From Acanthosoma haemorrhoidale (Eukaryota > Arthropoda > Insecta > Hemiptera > Acanthosomatidae), in the NCBI GenBank assembly GCA_930367205.1, contig OV884011.1, positions 87,343,474 through 87,407,473 on the forward strand: DNA of 64,000 bases, given 5' to 3'. Positions 25,120-35,354 of the stretch are shown piece by piece; within the stretch, counting starts at the first letter, position 1, and each line of letters opens with the position of its first letter. Under the pieces are notes generated by a model. It saw nothing but the letters and a program-made list of their open reading frames with translations, had not been told where the DNA came from and made no database searches. Both the position numbers and the translations under genes were made by a program.

Positions 25120-27081
25120 TGTCGGGGTTATCACATGTGAGGGTCCCCAAGGTGGGGGAGAGGACACCCGCTGCGGGCGAGGGTTGCTATGCTACAACCT
25201 CTAGCCACCGTCCGGCGAGCGCCAAGAAAGAAATAAGACGGGTCGACCTCTAGTCGACCTTTCACCCTTGCTGGCGGCCTAGTCGGTATGCAGCTTAATT
25301 CGTATTGATCTGAATCCAAAAGATCTTAGAAGGTGTTCCCCGAAAAAGCCATAAATTCCGGAGAAGAGAAACAGGGTGGGTTTATACGTATTTTATGTGG
25401 TCTTGGAATGACCACGAATTTACAGTCTGTATCTAAGGGTAGGCGAAAACCGTCCGGATCCCAAAAGTGAGTGTGAACCGGAGGAAAGCAGACTGGATTG
25501 CCGCGGGAGACGTCGTACAAGAGGGAGAGGTCTCTCCCAAGGAGGTGCTAGTTTTAGCGATACGAAGGCAGAGATTCCCACTAGGAAGGTGTTGGGTCTG
25601 ACAACACCGGACTAAAACATAGTGAGGCTAGGAGAGAGAGAGAGAAGCAGATGTAGTTGAATGAGAAGGTCATGGTTTGAGCAGAGCAGCAAGTGCCAGT
25701 GCAGAGAAAGAGAGAGAGCAGTGTTTCAAGTGCCAGTTCTGTATCTTCTGAAAACTAAACCCCTTTCTTAATAACATTTTTAACAATATACAATTTGCAA
25801 TTACAAATTTCAATTTCTCCTCTTACATCGATGCGCTTATAAATTTGAAGGTCGTTGGGTTGCATAACAATGTCAGATTTAAGTTAAAAAATCAAAAACA
25901 TATATACAATACTAGGTGATGAGGTTCACCTTCTTTTTACAGTTTGGGAAAAGCTAAAACCTAAAACTGGAACCTATGACTAAAGCGTTCCTGCCGTCGA
26001 TAGAGGAACGGAATGGGTTTTTAACACGATAAACAGCGGGTTTGTTAAGTATTGTAGAAAGAAACATTTGATATGTCTACGCTGGATGATTTTATCTGAT
26101 GATCTTGAAGATCTCGTGAAGTTCATTGTTGCTCCTCTGCTCGAATGAAGTATGTCTGACCACTTTCATCGGTATGCCGTTTTGGAATTGTCGGAGTCGC
26201 CGAGTTGTCGTATACGTCAGAGGACGAAAAAGCGGTGCACAATACAGCAGAGCAGGCCTGAGTATGGTCTTGTAGATAAATAGCTTGAGACGCAGTGATA
26301 GATTGGGGGAAGTCAATAAGTGTGTAAGCCGGTAAGACTTCGTGCGTGTTTGCTTCAACTACTTCGCAAAATGGTTACTAAAACGGCGGTGTCTGTCCAT
26401 TTTAATTCCCAGATATACTAGGTTGTTGGCTGGTGAATTTTCCTCCGTTCCTACTATGTAACTAGTAGGCAGTGGGCTTTTTCCCTTTTGGAAAGGTACA
26501 ATTACGCAGTCAGTCTTAGCTGCGTTTACGGAGATATTGAGTCTCCCCAATCTCTCACTGTTCTGGTTACAGGCTACTTCAGCCTGTCTTAGAGCTACCT
26601 TGGCACTCATGCTGCTACCGTACACCGCTATGTCATCTGTGGTATTTTTGTACTGGGATCCGACAATCTCAGACGTGTATACGTTAAATAGTACAGGGGA
26701 TAAGACGGCTCCTTAGGTTATTCCATGAGTTATCGGCTAAAACTAGGGTATATATAGCCCCAAGTAGCCAAGTTTTATTCTGGCCATTACGGCGAGGTTT
26801 TATTCTGACCAACTAAATTGCAAGGTTGGGTGATGCTTGACTATTCTAGACCAGAACCCAACCAGCTCCAGGAGCTACCTCACTCCCTCTGCAGGGGCGT
26901 CTGAACTAGTTTTTCGCAGCTGCGTCTTTTATTGTTTACAATATTTACGCTGATATGACTTATGGTTTGGTAATATAATTTACATGTGTTTAAAATAATT
27001 TACTACATATTATTACCAATTTACAATATATATAGAATAGAGTATAGGGTGATTTATCTTATGTACTTAGCGGTCGCTATA
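25120..27081 (+). mobile_element. LTR-X copy split by a J2 LINE
   Basis: The LTR begins TGTCGGGGTTATC at 25120 and its last recognisable part (TTTATTGTTTACAA, then TATAGGGTGATTTATC and GCGGTCGCTATA) ends about 27081. In between, 25748-26735 is a minus-strand J2 LINE. Removing the LINE leaves roughly 975 bp, a little longer than the 873-874 bp solo copies. The last bases are TATA rather than TACA, and I find no 5-bp duplication across the outer ends, so this copy has mutated or recombined at one side. It landed inside the tandem repeat at 24666-25119. Confidence 0.75.
25748..26735 (-). pseudogene. J2 LINE, 5'-truncated, nested in an LTR-X
   Basis: Minus-strand frames give, from the 5' side, the VISPVLFNVYTSE region (about 26700), SSMSAKVALRQAEVACNQNS, NLVYLGIKMDRHRRF (about 26390) and QTRTKSYRLTHLLTS with the IYKTILRPALLYCAPLF thumb region (about 26220-26350). 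The 3' untranslated GGTGAACCTCATCACC motif lies near 25920. The FADD part is present but shortened just before the SSMSAK stretch. Frameshifts and stops occur, so it is inactive. It preserves about 165 bp missing from the 15.7-17.3 kb copy and so serves as a guide to that deletion. It lies within an LTR-X copy and is therefore younger than that LTR. Confidence 0.85.
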
Positions 27082-27814
27082 TTGTAATATATAGATATGA
27101 CTCATCCATACTTAATTATATATACATAGCCATCGGTTTTAGATGATTAAAAAAAAAATAACGAGAGTGAAGGGAAATGATACATGAGCAACGGCTAGGT
27201 TTAAACTGTCTTTATTTTTCTTCTAATCCATTATATATGTTTACAGCCTTTGTTTACGTGGGGCTACGTAATATTAGGTAGGCCTAACATTGCCATACTT
27301 ATATTAAATTAAGCCTTAGCTGATATAAAACCATGCAATTTCCGGTGTACTTTAAAAAACCCATATTTAAACAATTAATATGTGAAAATATTATTTACAA
27401 GGCAACGACTGAGGTGTTGAGTTCCAAAAGTTACTATAGGTCCAATTTTATGAAATTGATATTTTGACTATTTGTATTCTAATAGCTTGGTTTTGTAAAA
27501 TATCTGTAAACTAATTTTATCCCAAAAATATACTATTCCTTTAAATTAACGTTTGAAAATTGCAGCTCTTTCCATAAGTGCATATTTCATTTCATTAAAG
27601 AGTATACAAAAGCATTTATGTTTCAAAACCTACTTTAGGCTTTCGGATACAATACCAATTGTATTCATTTCTATCAAAGGTTACTTATGATATTTCCTAT
27701 TTGACGGTAGAAGACCCTAACTTCTGTAAGATTTTAGCATTTTTTGTATTGCCTTTTCATTGGTTTAGTTAATACTTCTTGAGTTCCCGCCTTTATTGCG
27801 GTTTACTTTTTCAA
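27082..27814. other. AT-rich non-coding stretch
   Basis: No feature is supported between the LTR-X copy and the J1 LINE. Confidence 0.5.
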
Positions 27815-27823
27815 CAACAATTT

Positions 27824-28145
27824 TTATTAAGATAAAATTACCATCTTCCTTTTATTAGGCAATAAGTAATTGAGATAAAAGTTATTATTCATACCATATT
27901 TACAATTCATCTCTCGCTCATTCATTCAATAATTACAAACAGCCCAGAGGCCCCGTAAGTTCACAAGGTTGTCAGCTCCCTCGCATGCAATGTAGGAAGC
28001 GGAGTTTTAAAAGTTCCCCACGCTCCTACGTCAGCCGCGTCACAGGATAAGAGCCAGCAAAGGCTGAACAAGAGCGCAAGAGCCACAGACGCTCAGGACA
28101 TGATTAGAGAAACTGGCCATTGCCAGGACTCCCCCTATCCCTTGA
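27824..28145 (-). other. J1 3' untranslated region
   Basis: This non-coding tail follows the ORF2 stop. It contains GAGCGTCTGTGGCTCTTGCG, GCTGACGTAGGAGCGTGGGG, the TGAATGAGCGAG words and the terminal AGGAAGATGGTAATTTTATC. It is the part most often found alone in this window (103-276, 2434-2750, 55785-55975, 58600-59015), as expected for 5'-truncating target-primed insertion. Confidence 0.85.
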
Positions 28146-30824
28146 TTATAGAAGGTCACGAGGCCACTGCTGTTTTAGTCTCCAAGGAGGATTATAGGGG
28201 TGAGTGGTGCAGTGCAATGACTGTGCTAGGGAATTGGGGTGGTTGGATAGGTTGCTATGGAATTTTATGAACTTGGAAGGGATGAGTTCAAGAATATAGG
28301 GTATATTCAGGTCATTGTGAAGGGTTTTGTTGCTGACGTAATATGGGTCATTTACTATTGTTCTCAGGACTTTTGATCGAAAGGATTGGATGCGCTTGAT
28401 GTTCGACTTGTTGCTGTCCCCCATAGCTCTATTCCGTATGTCCAGATTGGCTTAAGTGTATTTTTGTAAATAAGTAGTTTATTTTTTATTGAGAGATGGG
28501 ATGTCCTTCGAAGTAGTCTGTACAGTTGTCCAAATCGTTTGTTTAGTTCTTGTCTTTTTAGCCTCGTGTGTGGGTTCCATGTTGGTCTTTTGTCGAGATA
28601 GAAACCTAAATACCGTACTGTCTCAGTCACAGGGAGAGGAATTGAATTTAAAAAGACTGGCGGACAGGACTTGTGGCAGAGGGTAAAGGTTATGAGGGAA
28701 CATTTTCCTTCATTGACTTTGATTCGCCATCGGTTGCACCAATACTCGATCTCGTCTAGGTGTTTTTGAAGGTTTTGGGATGCTATATTAGGGTCTGGAT
28801 GGGTTGACAGGACTGCAGTGTCGTCTGCGAATGTTGCCAAAAAGGTATTGGTGGTGAAGAGGACATCAGCGGTGTATAGATTATAGAGGATGGGACCCAG
28901 GACGCTGCCCTGTGGAACTCCTGCTTTAATGGGATAGTAGTTAGAATATTCTAAACCATAGCGAACTTGGAAGAAACGGTTTGAAAGGTAGGATTGTATG
29001 ATTAGGAATAGGGTATGCGGTAAGTATCCTTTGAATTTGTAAAGCAAACCGTGCGTGCCAGACCCTGTCAAAAGCTTGAGCTATGTCCAGAAAGGCAGCC
29101 GTGCAATATTGTTTGGTTTCAAGGGCTGAGGATATGTGATCAACAACGCGAAGGCCTTGTTGAGCTTTGGAATGCCGTTGGTGGAAACCAAACTGGTGAG
29201 TAGGGTCAAGGTTTTTGGATTTAACAATTGGAAGTAGGCGTTTTAATAGGAGTTTTACAAATATTTTTAAGAGGATAGGGAGTAGGCTAATTGGACGGTA
29301 AGATGAGGTCTCATTGGGCGGTTTACCGGGCTTGGCTAATAGGAATATAATGGAGTGTTTCCAGAGGGGAGGAAAGTGTGTAGTTCGGATAATGCAATAA
29401 TAAATGTAGGTTAGGAAGATTGTGGCTTTAGGAGGAAGTTGTTGGAGGATTCAAGGAGTAAGGAGATCATATCCTGGAGATTTTTGATAAGGTAATTTGT
29501 TTAGAATATATTTGACCTCAGAGTGGTTAACAGCTTTTGGTGGCAGTGAGAGAGGGATAGGGGAAGTGAGGAAATCTTCAACAGTTGGGCGGTGATTATT
29601 GTTTTGAGGAGTAAGATGAGGAGTGAAAGTACTGGAAAGATGCAGTGCGAATTCTTCCGCCCTCTCATCATCCGAAGCCACCCAGGACCCGTCATCGCGA
29701 CAGAGTGGGTGTGAAACAGGATGATATTTTAGGATTTTCTTAGTTACATTCCACAAGGAGTTATTCCTGGTAGACAGATAGGAATTGAAAGAGTCGGAAC
29801 GGAAGGATGCCAATTGCCGTTTTACCAGCCTGCAGTACTGATTTTATGAGCGACGATCAGCAGGATGTTGGTATCATTGCCACACTGTTTTGGAGTGGCG
29901 TTTGGATTATATTAGGTCTTTGAGATACTGAGGTAAAGAATTTTGATTGTGAATATTTAGGTGACGGTGGGGTGACGATGCCTCCAAGGCCGACCTCTGG
30001 ATCAGAGTAGTGAAGGAATGCACTGCATCGTCTAGGTCTTGGGATGTTTTCATTGGTACTTTGAGGTCTACAGAGTATGTAAGAATCTGGCGAAAGTGGT
30101 CCCAGTCAACTGGGCCCTTAATAAATGAAGGAGGAGGCAGTTTGTGAATTGGATTTAGGGAAATGGTTAATAATAAGGGGCTATGGTCGGAGGAGAGGTC
30201 ATCGAGGCGCTTGAGTGAATAGTTTAGTGTTCCTAAACTATTGTAGAAGAAAAAATCAAGGAGATCTGGATTTCGGTTGGGATCTGATAACCAAAAGGTG
30301 GCAGTATCAGGGGAGATAGTGGAGCAATATTTCCGTGTGAGTGCAGACAGCAAAGCATGTCCGCGTGTATTCGTGGATCTTGACCTCCAGTGTTGGTGCT
30401 TCGCATTAAAGTCCCCACCCACAAGGAAACAATGTCCTATGGAGTCTAGAAAGGAGATGAATTGGGAATCGGAAATGGATTTATTGGGAGGGCAGTACAC
30501 TGATGCTAGAGTAAGGGGAAAAGTAAGGGTGGCGATTGACACTGCAGTGGATTGATGGAAATCATGTGCTACCAAAGGAATTATATGGTGGGATATGGAT
30601 TTGTGGCCAATGACAGCGGTACCTGCATGAGCTCTTCCATCAGGGTGATCAGTTTGATAAGTCTAGTACTGTCTAACGGTAAATGGTCGTTTACTTGTAA
30701 GTCTTGTTACAGTTATAAGGGCTACGTCGATGTTTTTGTCATGGAGTAGTGTTGTCAGTTCGTTAGTGTGGGTGCAAACACCGTTCGCATTCCAAAGGAG
30801 AATGCATAAGGATTCAGAAGGATC
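28146..30824 (-). pseudogene. J1 ORF2: endonuclease and reverse transcriptase (broken)
   Basis: ORF2 nicks target DNA and primes reverse transcription there. It opens beside the ORF1 stop, where the sequence TAAGTGGATCC suggests that an original TAATG overlap has been altered, leaving GTG. Endonuclease motifs in order are LLWNANG, ALITVTRLT (usual TET reads TVT), SVYCPPNK, GGDFNAKHQHW and SSDHSPLL (30800-30170). A linker lies at 29450-29815. The reverse transcriptase has SSYRPISLLP, AFLDIAQAFDRVW, PIKAGVPQGSVLGPILYN and ATFADDTAVLS, with the catalytic Asp pair near 28811-28840, and the C-terminal end is at 28146. Damage includes an in-frame TGA at 29451-29453, a frame change near 29071 within FDRVWHA and another near 28370-28420. 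The Asp residues survive but the gene is inactive. Confidence 0.9.
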
Positions 30825-30827
30825 CAC

Positions 30828-32201
30828 TTATGGGTTTTGTTTAACGGGGATAAGGTAGGAGACAAGATTTGTAAGAAGTGAAATGAGAGGGGTAATTAGG
30901 GTTCTGAACTCTGTAAGGAATGAGGTTAAAAGGCTGGTGAGATCTGAAGAGCTTGTAGGTGGCGGGATATGCAAGATATGTGGTTGAAGATGGGATTGAG
31001 TTTGCTGGTTGCTGGTTGCTGGGATGAACAGAGTGCTGGTGAAAAAGAACTTGCGGAGGAGGAGTAGGCAATGCCTGTGACTGCTCGCTGTTCCGAACGG
31101 CATCAGCAAAATAGACTGAAAGCCTCAAGTTTCTGGCGGGGGCGCTTTTTGAGGTACCTTTGTCTTACTTCTCTTCTTCTCTCTGACGACGTTGCTCGCT
31201 CCTGGACATGAGAATCCTTTAAGCTTTGCAGCCCTTGTAGTTGGCCGGATGGCCTTGCTGGTAGAGCACGCATACACCAGGGGATTCAGGGGCTTATTGC
31301 AGAATTCGCTTTTGTGCTGCCCACTACACTTTACACACCTCGGAGGGTGATGACAGTAAAATTTTGTGTGCCCATATGCCTGGCAATTATGGCATTGGAC
31401 GATGTATCGTTTCGGGTAAAGATTTTCTACCTGTACTCTTGTGTAGTACAAGTGGGTAAGCTCGTAGATTTTTTCCATCTCCAGCTGTTCGCTCTAGATC
31501 CACAAAGAATAAGGGCAGTGGTGTCTTGATACTTGTATTTTGTTGTCTTTCCTCACGGAGCTCATTTGTAATTTGGCGAACCTTGTATCCTAAACTTATC
31601 AGCTCCTTTTCTATCTCGTCCGCTGGTGTTGTGGGATGCAGGTTTCTAATCACCACCCGCAGCGATCTTTCTTGCTTTAATTGGTAGGTATGAAAGTCAG
31701 CCTTGGTTTTTTCTAAGTATTTTATAATTGCTCGGTATGTATCGGGAGTGTCCGGAGAAACTTTTGTGTCCCGAGATCGATTGAGGCAAGTGTACCTACA
31801 ATTTTGCTCAATTGAGTACATAGTAATATGAAATTACTAATGTTGCGTACGAATATCGCTTGTTGCTTGGGCTGTGTGGGTGTTGTTGTAGACTCCATGT
31901 CCTTTACCTCAATATTTTGGGTAAAGGACATCAACATCTTAACCCAATTAATTAACCCAATCAACACCTCGTAACTATTGGGTGTGAAAAAGGGAGACTC
32001 ATGAGTTATTGTTGTTTGTTTTGATGTGCTGGGTTGTGATGGTATCTCTTCCATAGAGCTGCTGGGTGCTGAAGAATTTACTGGGATATTTCGATTAGAT
32101 CGCCGCGGCTTACGTTTGACCGGTGACGGAGTGGGCGTAGGTCCCAATGATCTTGAGCGTTTTTTCTTATTTTCTGATATAACCTGGTGATAGAAATGCA
32201 T
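30828..32201 (-). pseudogene. J1 ORF1: gag-like RNA-binding protein with zinc knuckles (broken)
   Basis: ORF1 of Jockey elements encodes a nucleic-acid-binding protein that coats the element RNA. The likely start is the ATG at 32199-32201, giving a basic, Ser/Pro-rich N-terminus (KKKRSRSLG, VKRKPRRSN). A central domain follows at about 31390-31720 with FHTYQLKQERSLRVVIRNLH and PLPLFFVDLE, typical of the segment before the knuckles. CCHC-type zinc knuckles lie at about 31270-31400: CHNCQAYGHTKFYC then CVKCSGQHKSEFC. The C-terminal tail ends in ITPLISLLTNLVSYL and stops at 30828-30830. At least three frame changes, near 31820, 31480 and 31110-31130, split it, so no full protein can be made. ORF2 begins immediately after its stop. 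Confidence 0.88.
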
Positions 32202-32668
32202 GTTTCATAATCAGCGGCACTTTTCTGAATAATAAATAATTTTTAATTAAATAAAAAATATTTAATATAGTGTAGCCTCGAACGCACGTATTTGTGTTAA
32301 GAGCCTGCGACGTTGCTAAGAGACTACAGAGAGTGTACTGAGGGCCAGCCGGACTCCCCACTCTCACCACAGCCACTACCGCTTCGCAATATGGCCGCCT
32401 CTTGTATGAATTGTGAGGTAAAAAACGTACGTTGGCAGTAATGCCCACTGTTCTTCTTTCCACTCACCTGTAGACAGTCCACCGCGAACGGTTTACTCAA
32501 GAGTCGGTTGGAACAGTTTTACGAACTAGGCACTTCCTACGAACGGTAACAAAAAACAATTTGTTGCAGAGTGATATGAAAACGACTTGTATAGTTAGCG
32601 CAGGCGCAGTAAACTGTGATCAGTGGTTTAAACCTGTTAAGGAGTTTTATAGAGGTTATCAACAATTT

Positions 32669-33575
32669 AAATGCGTCACCTTGGTTCTCGTAAGTACTCT
32701 TTTAAATAAAGTTTTTTGATAAGATTTCTGCTTAAAACGACATAAATTTGGTTAAAAATTTTTTCAGAAGCTCATATTTTAATGGAATTAGATCTGGAAT
32801 AAAGTCAGGATTTTCCGACCCCTGTCCCTCTAAAGAAGACGAGGAAAAGGATGTCTGATCCTTTTAAATAGAAGAGAAATTGAAACAATTGAAAAAGACT
32901 ACAAAAATTAATATTGGTACTAACTTTGACGAATAACAAGAAGTCATTTTGTAAAATTAAGGATTTAAACGAAAAATGAATTCACAATTTTTTATGAAAA
33001 TTAACTCTGTTATTAATGAACGGAGTGGAAGAGTGGAAATTAATTCTTCGTTATATTCCAGTAAGGATCCCCGCTCGGATTTAAGTTTTGGAACAAAATA
33101 GAAATCCGTCAAGAAATAATGATATGCCACGTACAAGGTTCCAACTAGAAAGTGAAAGAGTGCAAGTGGACATTGGACGCAGGAATTTTGAAAATGCTGC
33201 CAAAGTAGTATTGGCATCTGAAGACTCACTGAAAGCAACAACACGAGGATCTTGTATCACTCAGGAATCTGATCTTCAAAAAAAAATATTGTAAAATACA
33301 TACAAAGCTTCAATCACTGCCACCCATTATAGCCGAAATAAAGATCCTCTGAGAAAGCCTTTCGCCGGATTTGAAAGTATTAAAAATGTGGACCCTTTTG
33401 TTAGAGCAAGATTATTTTTCCAGATATATAACGTATTGGTAGTTTTTTTAATCCAAGGTAGTTAGCAGTAAGTAATAGGATTTTTGATCCTCTTCTCGAT
33501 CAGATCATATCTATCACTGTTTCCATATGTTTAAAAAAGCTTATGACGTCAGTCGGAGTGGGGGAGAAGATAGTG
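32669..33575. other. Unassigned AT-rich stretch
   Basis: Short frames (for example 33088-33294, with KVVLASEDSLKATTRG) look slightly protein-like but match no family I can name. It may be an old repeat or a degraded exon; I make no call. Confidence 0.35.
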
Positions 33576-33661
33576 GGGAGTGATAGGGATGGCTCCTCAC
33601 CACGACTAGTTGCCTATATAAGAAACGCCCCATAGCATGAAAATCATAGTGTTTTCACGGT

Positions 33662-33857
33662 TATAAGCAGAAGGTGAGCCTCATCACCTAGTGTTGTGTA
33701 TGTGTTGACTTTTTAACTTCAAATAGAAAATGTATTTTATCTATGCCCTCCTTCGAATGCATCAGCGCATTGCAGTACGAAGAGCAAATTGTAATCTAAT
33801 AATTTTTTGTTCATTGTAAAACTATATCAATAAAGAGGTTTTGAAATTAAAAAAAAA
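33662..33857 (+). mobile_element. J2 LINE 3' end
   Basis: The 3' untranslated part of J2 is recognisable by GGTGAGCCTCATCACCTAG, TCCTTCGAATGCATC, TATCAATAAAGAGGTTTTG and an A-run at about 33849-33857. There is no coding sequence. It interrupts the reverse LTR-X copy at nearly the same internal position as the J2 insertion at 25748. No clear target-site duplication was found. Confidence 0.78.
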
Positions 33858-34281
33858 TAGAAAGAAACAAACCGGCACCTTGAACATTTCTCTCTCAGCT
33901 CTACTCAAAACCATGGTCTTCTCATTCAACTACCTCTGCATCTCTCTCTCCTAACCTCGCTATGTTTTGGTCCGGCGTTGTCAGACCCCATCCTTCCTAG
34001 TGGAAATCCCTGCATTCGCTTCGTCTCGCTAAAACTAACACCTCCTTGGGAGAAATCTCTCCCTCGTGGACGATAGTTGCCGTGGCCTTACAAACTTACC
34101 AGTCACGTCTGCTTCTCTCCGGTTCACACTCGCCTTCGGGATCCGGACGGTTTTCGCCTACCCTTAGACACCGAGTGTGAATTCGAGGTCATTCCAAGAC
34201 CACATAAACTACCTGTAAGCCTACCCTGTACCTCTTCTCCTTAACATAGTGCACTGTTGGGGCACACACACCTTTAAAGAT

Positions 34282-35155
34282 TGTCGGAAAAGGTGAACAA
34301 TTGTCGGAGGTCAACAATTGTCTGAGAGCGTCACTAGGGGAGTGCCTGATCACTCTAGCCCTGGTGACAAGTGCGGATTGTTGTAGTTAATAACATGGAC
34401 CATGTTCCATGTAGGCGTTAATATCTGACTCAATTTATTGATAGGAATGTGTTCAGGATGAGGTTCAGAGGTTCATAAAGAATAAGACCAGTTTTCAGAG
34501 TTCGGGCGAGAGATCGGCAGCGTAATAAGTACAAGTCGTCAGAGGTCTGCTAGAGGCTGTGAGGCCGTAAGTGCCGTCGTAGAGGTGTGGTATAGAGAGA
34601 GTAGATTAGCGGAAGGCTGAGTGGGCTTACTCCCAGGGCCCCGGGTCCCTGGTCGTGTCGTATCGCGACTCGTAATGTGGCTGTGGATGCTAAGAAACAG
34701 AGTGCCGTGTGAGCTTACCAGGGCCAAGTGGCCCTGGTGTAAATTTACAAGTAGTATGGCTCAGGAGACTAGGAAACAGAGTGTAGAGTGAGGGCGAAAA
34801 TTTACTGATATAAGTACCCGTGCCCCTCCCTGCCGGGAGGCGGAGCCTATGCGCAGGTGGTCTGTTTTATTAACCCGTTGGTCCAAAAGGGTGTGTTTTA
34901 TGATGTAACACCTACCAACTTACGTGACTAAGCTGTTCCTAGCATGATTTTATGACCGCCGGAAGTGACTGAAGGTCTATTCTAAGGGGCGGTGAGGCCT
35001 ACCCTAGGTTTTATTGCCGTACCCTCGATGTTACTTGTCTATATCTGCCGACCTCTCTATGATTTATTACAAGAAGTTTACACAGATTTGCATTTCTATT
35101 ATAATACATTATGAACCCGAGTTATATGTTTAGCTCTTCGCTATATATTGCTACA
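34282..35155 (+). mobile_element. Solo LTR-X (874 bp) nested in an older LTR-X
   Basis: It starts TGTCGGAAAAGG and ends TATTGCTACA, with an exact 5-bp duplication, AAGAT, at 34277-34281 and 35156-35160. The sequence either side rejoins to restore the AAGATCTTA.GAAGGTGTG segment seen uninterrupted at about 25320 and 46940, which confirms the insertion site. It is related to the 18887 copy (CCTGGTGAC, CATGGAC, TATCTGACTC words) but its middle differs. Near its start the phrase CAATTGTC(G/T)GAG is repeated (34300-34323), a small duplication of the LTR start. No internal retroviral-type genes remain. Confidence 0.88.
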
Positions 35156-35354
35156 AAGATCTTATGGAGTCAGATCAAAACGAATTAGGCTTCCTGCCGA
35201 TTAGGTCGGTAGCCAGGGTGAAAGACCACAGGTCCGCCCGCCTTATCTCTTTCTTGGCGCTCGCCGGACGGCGGCTAAGAGGTTGTAGTGACCCTAGCCG
35301 TGGCGGGCGTCTCATCCCACCCTTGGGGATCCTCAAATCTGATAACTCCCGACA

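Larger units (their letters stand above)
27824..32659 (-). mobile_element. J1 LINE (Jockey-type), near-complete but inactivated
   Basis: A non-LTR retrotransposon on the minus strand has, in order, a probable 5' untranslated region (about 32659-32202), a gag-like ORF1, an ORF2 with endonuclease and reverse transcriptase, and a 3' untranslated region ending in ATTTTATCTTAATAAAAA. The 3' boundary agrees with four other copies in the window. The 5' boundary is inferred from a 9-bp direct repeat, CAACAATTT, at 27815-27823 and 32660-32668; this repeat is short and AT-rich, so the 5' end is uncertain. The implied length of about 4.8 kb is normal for Jockey elements. Both ORFs carry frameshifts and stops, described separately. 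Confidence 0.82.
33580..35354 (-). mobile_element. Older LTR-X copy, reverse orientation, interrupted twice
   Basis: Read on the minus strand, the LTR starts TGTCGGGAGTTATC at 35354 and follows the 25120 copy closely (CGTCCGGCGAGCGCCAAG, then AATTCGTTTTGATCTG) to about 35156. It resumes from 34281 to about 33862 with the GTCCGG.TCCC..AGGCGAG and GGACCAAAACATAG words, and again below 33662, where CTTATATAGGCAACTAG parallels the tail of the 46765 copy. The interruptions are a solo LTR-X at 34282-35155 and a J2 LINE 3' end at 33662-33857. The far end near 33580 is approximate. Confidence 0.78.

Noticed and set aside
30277..30749. Plus-strand frames across the J1 endonuclease region
   Set aside because: They are shadows of the minus-strand ORF2, whose motifs are clear.
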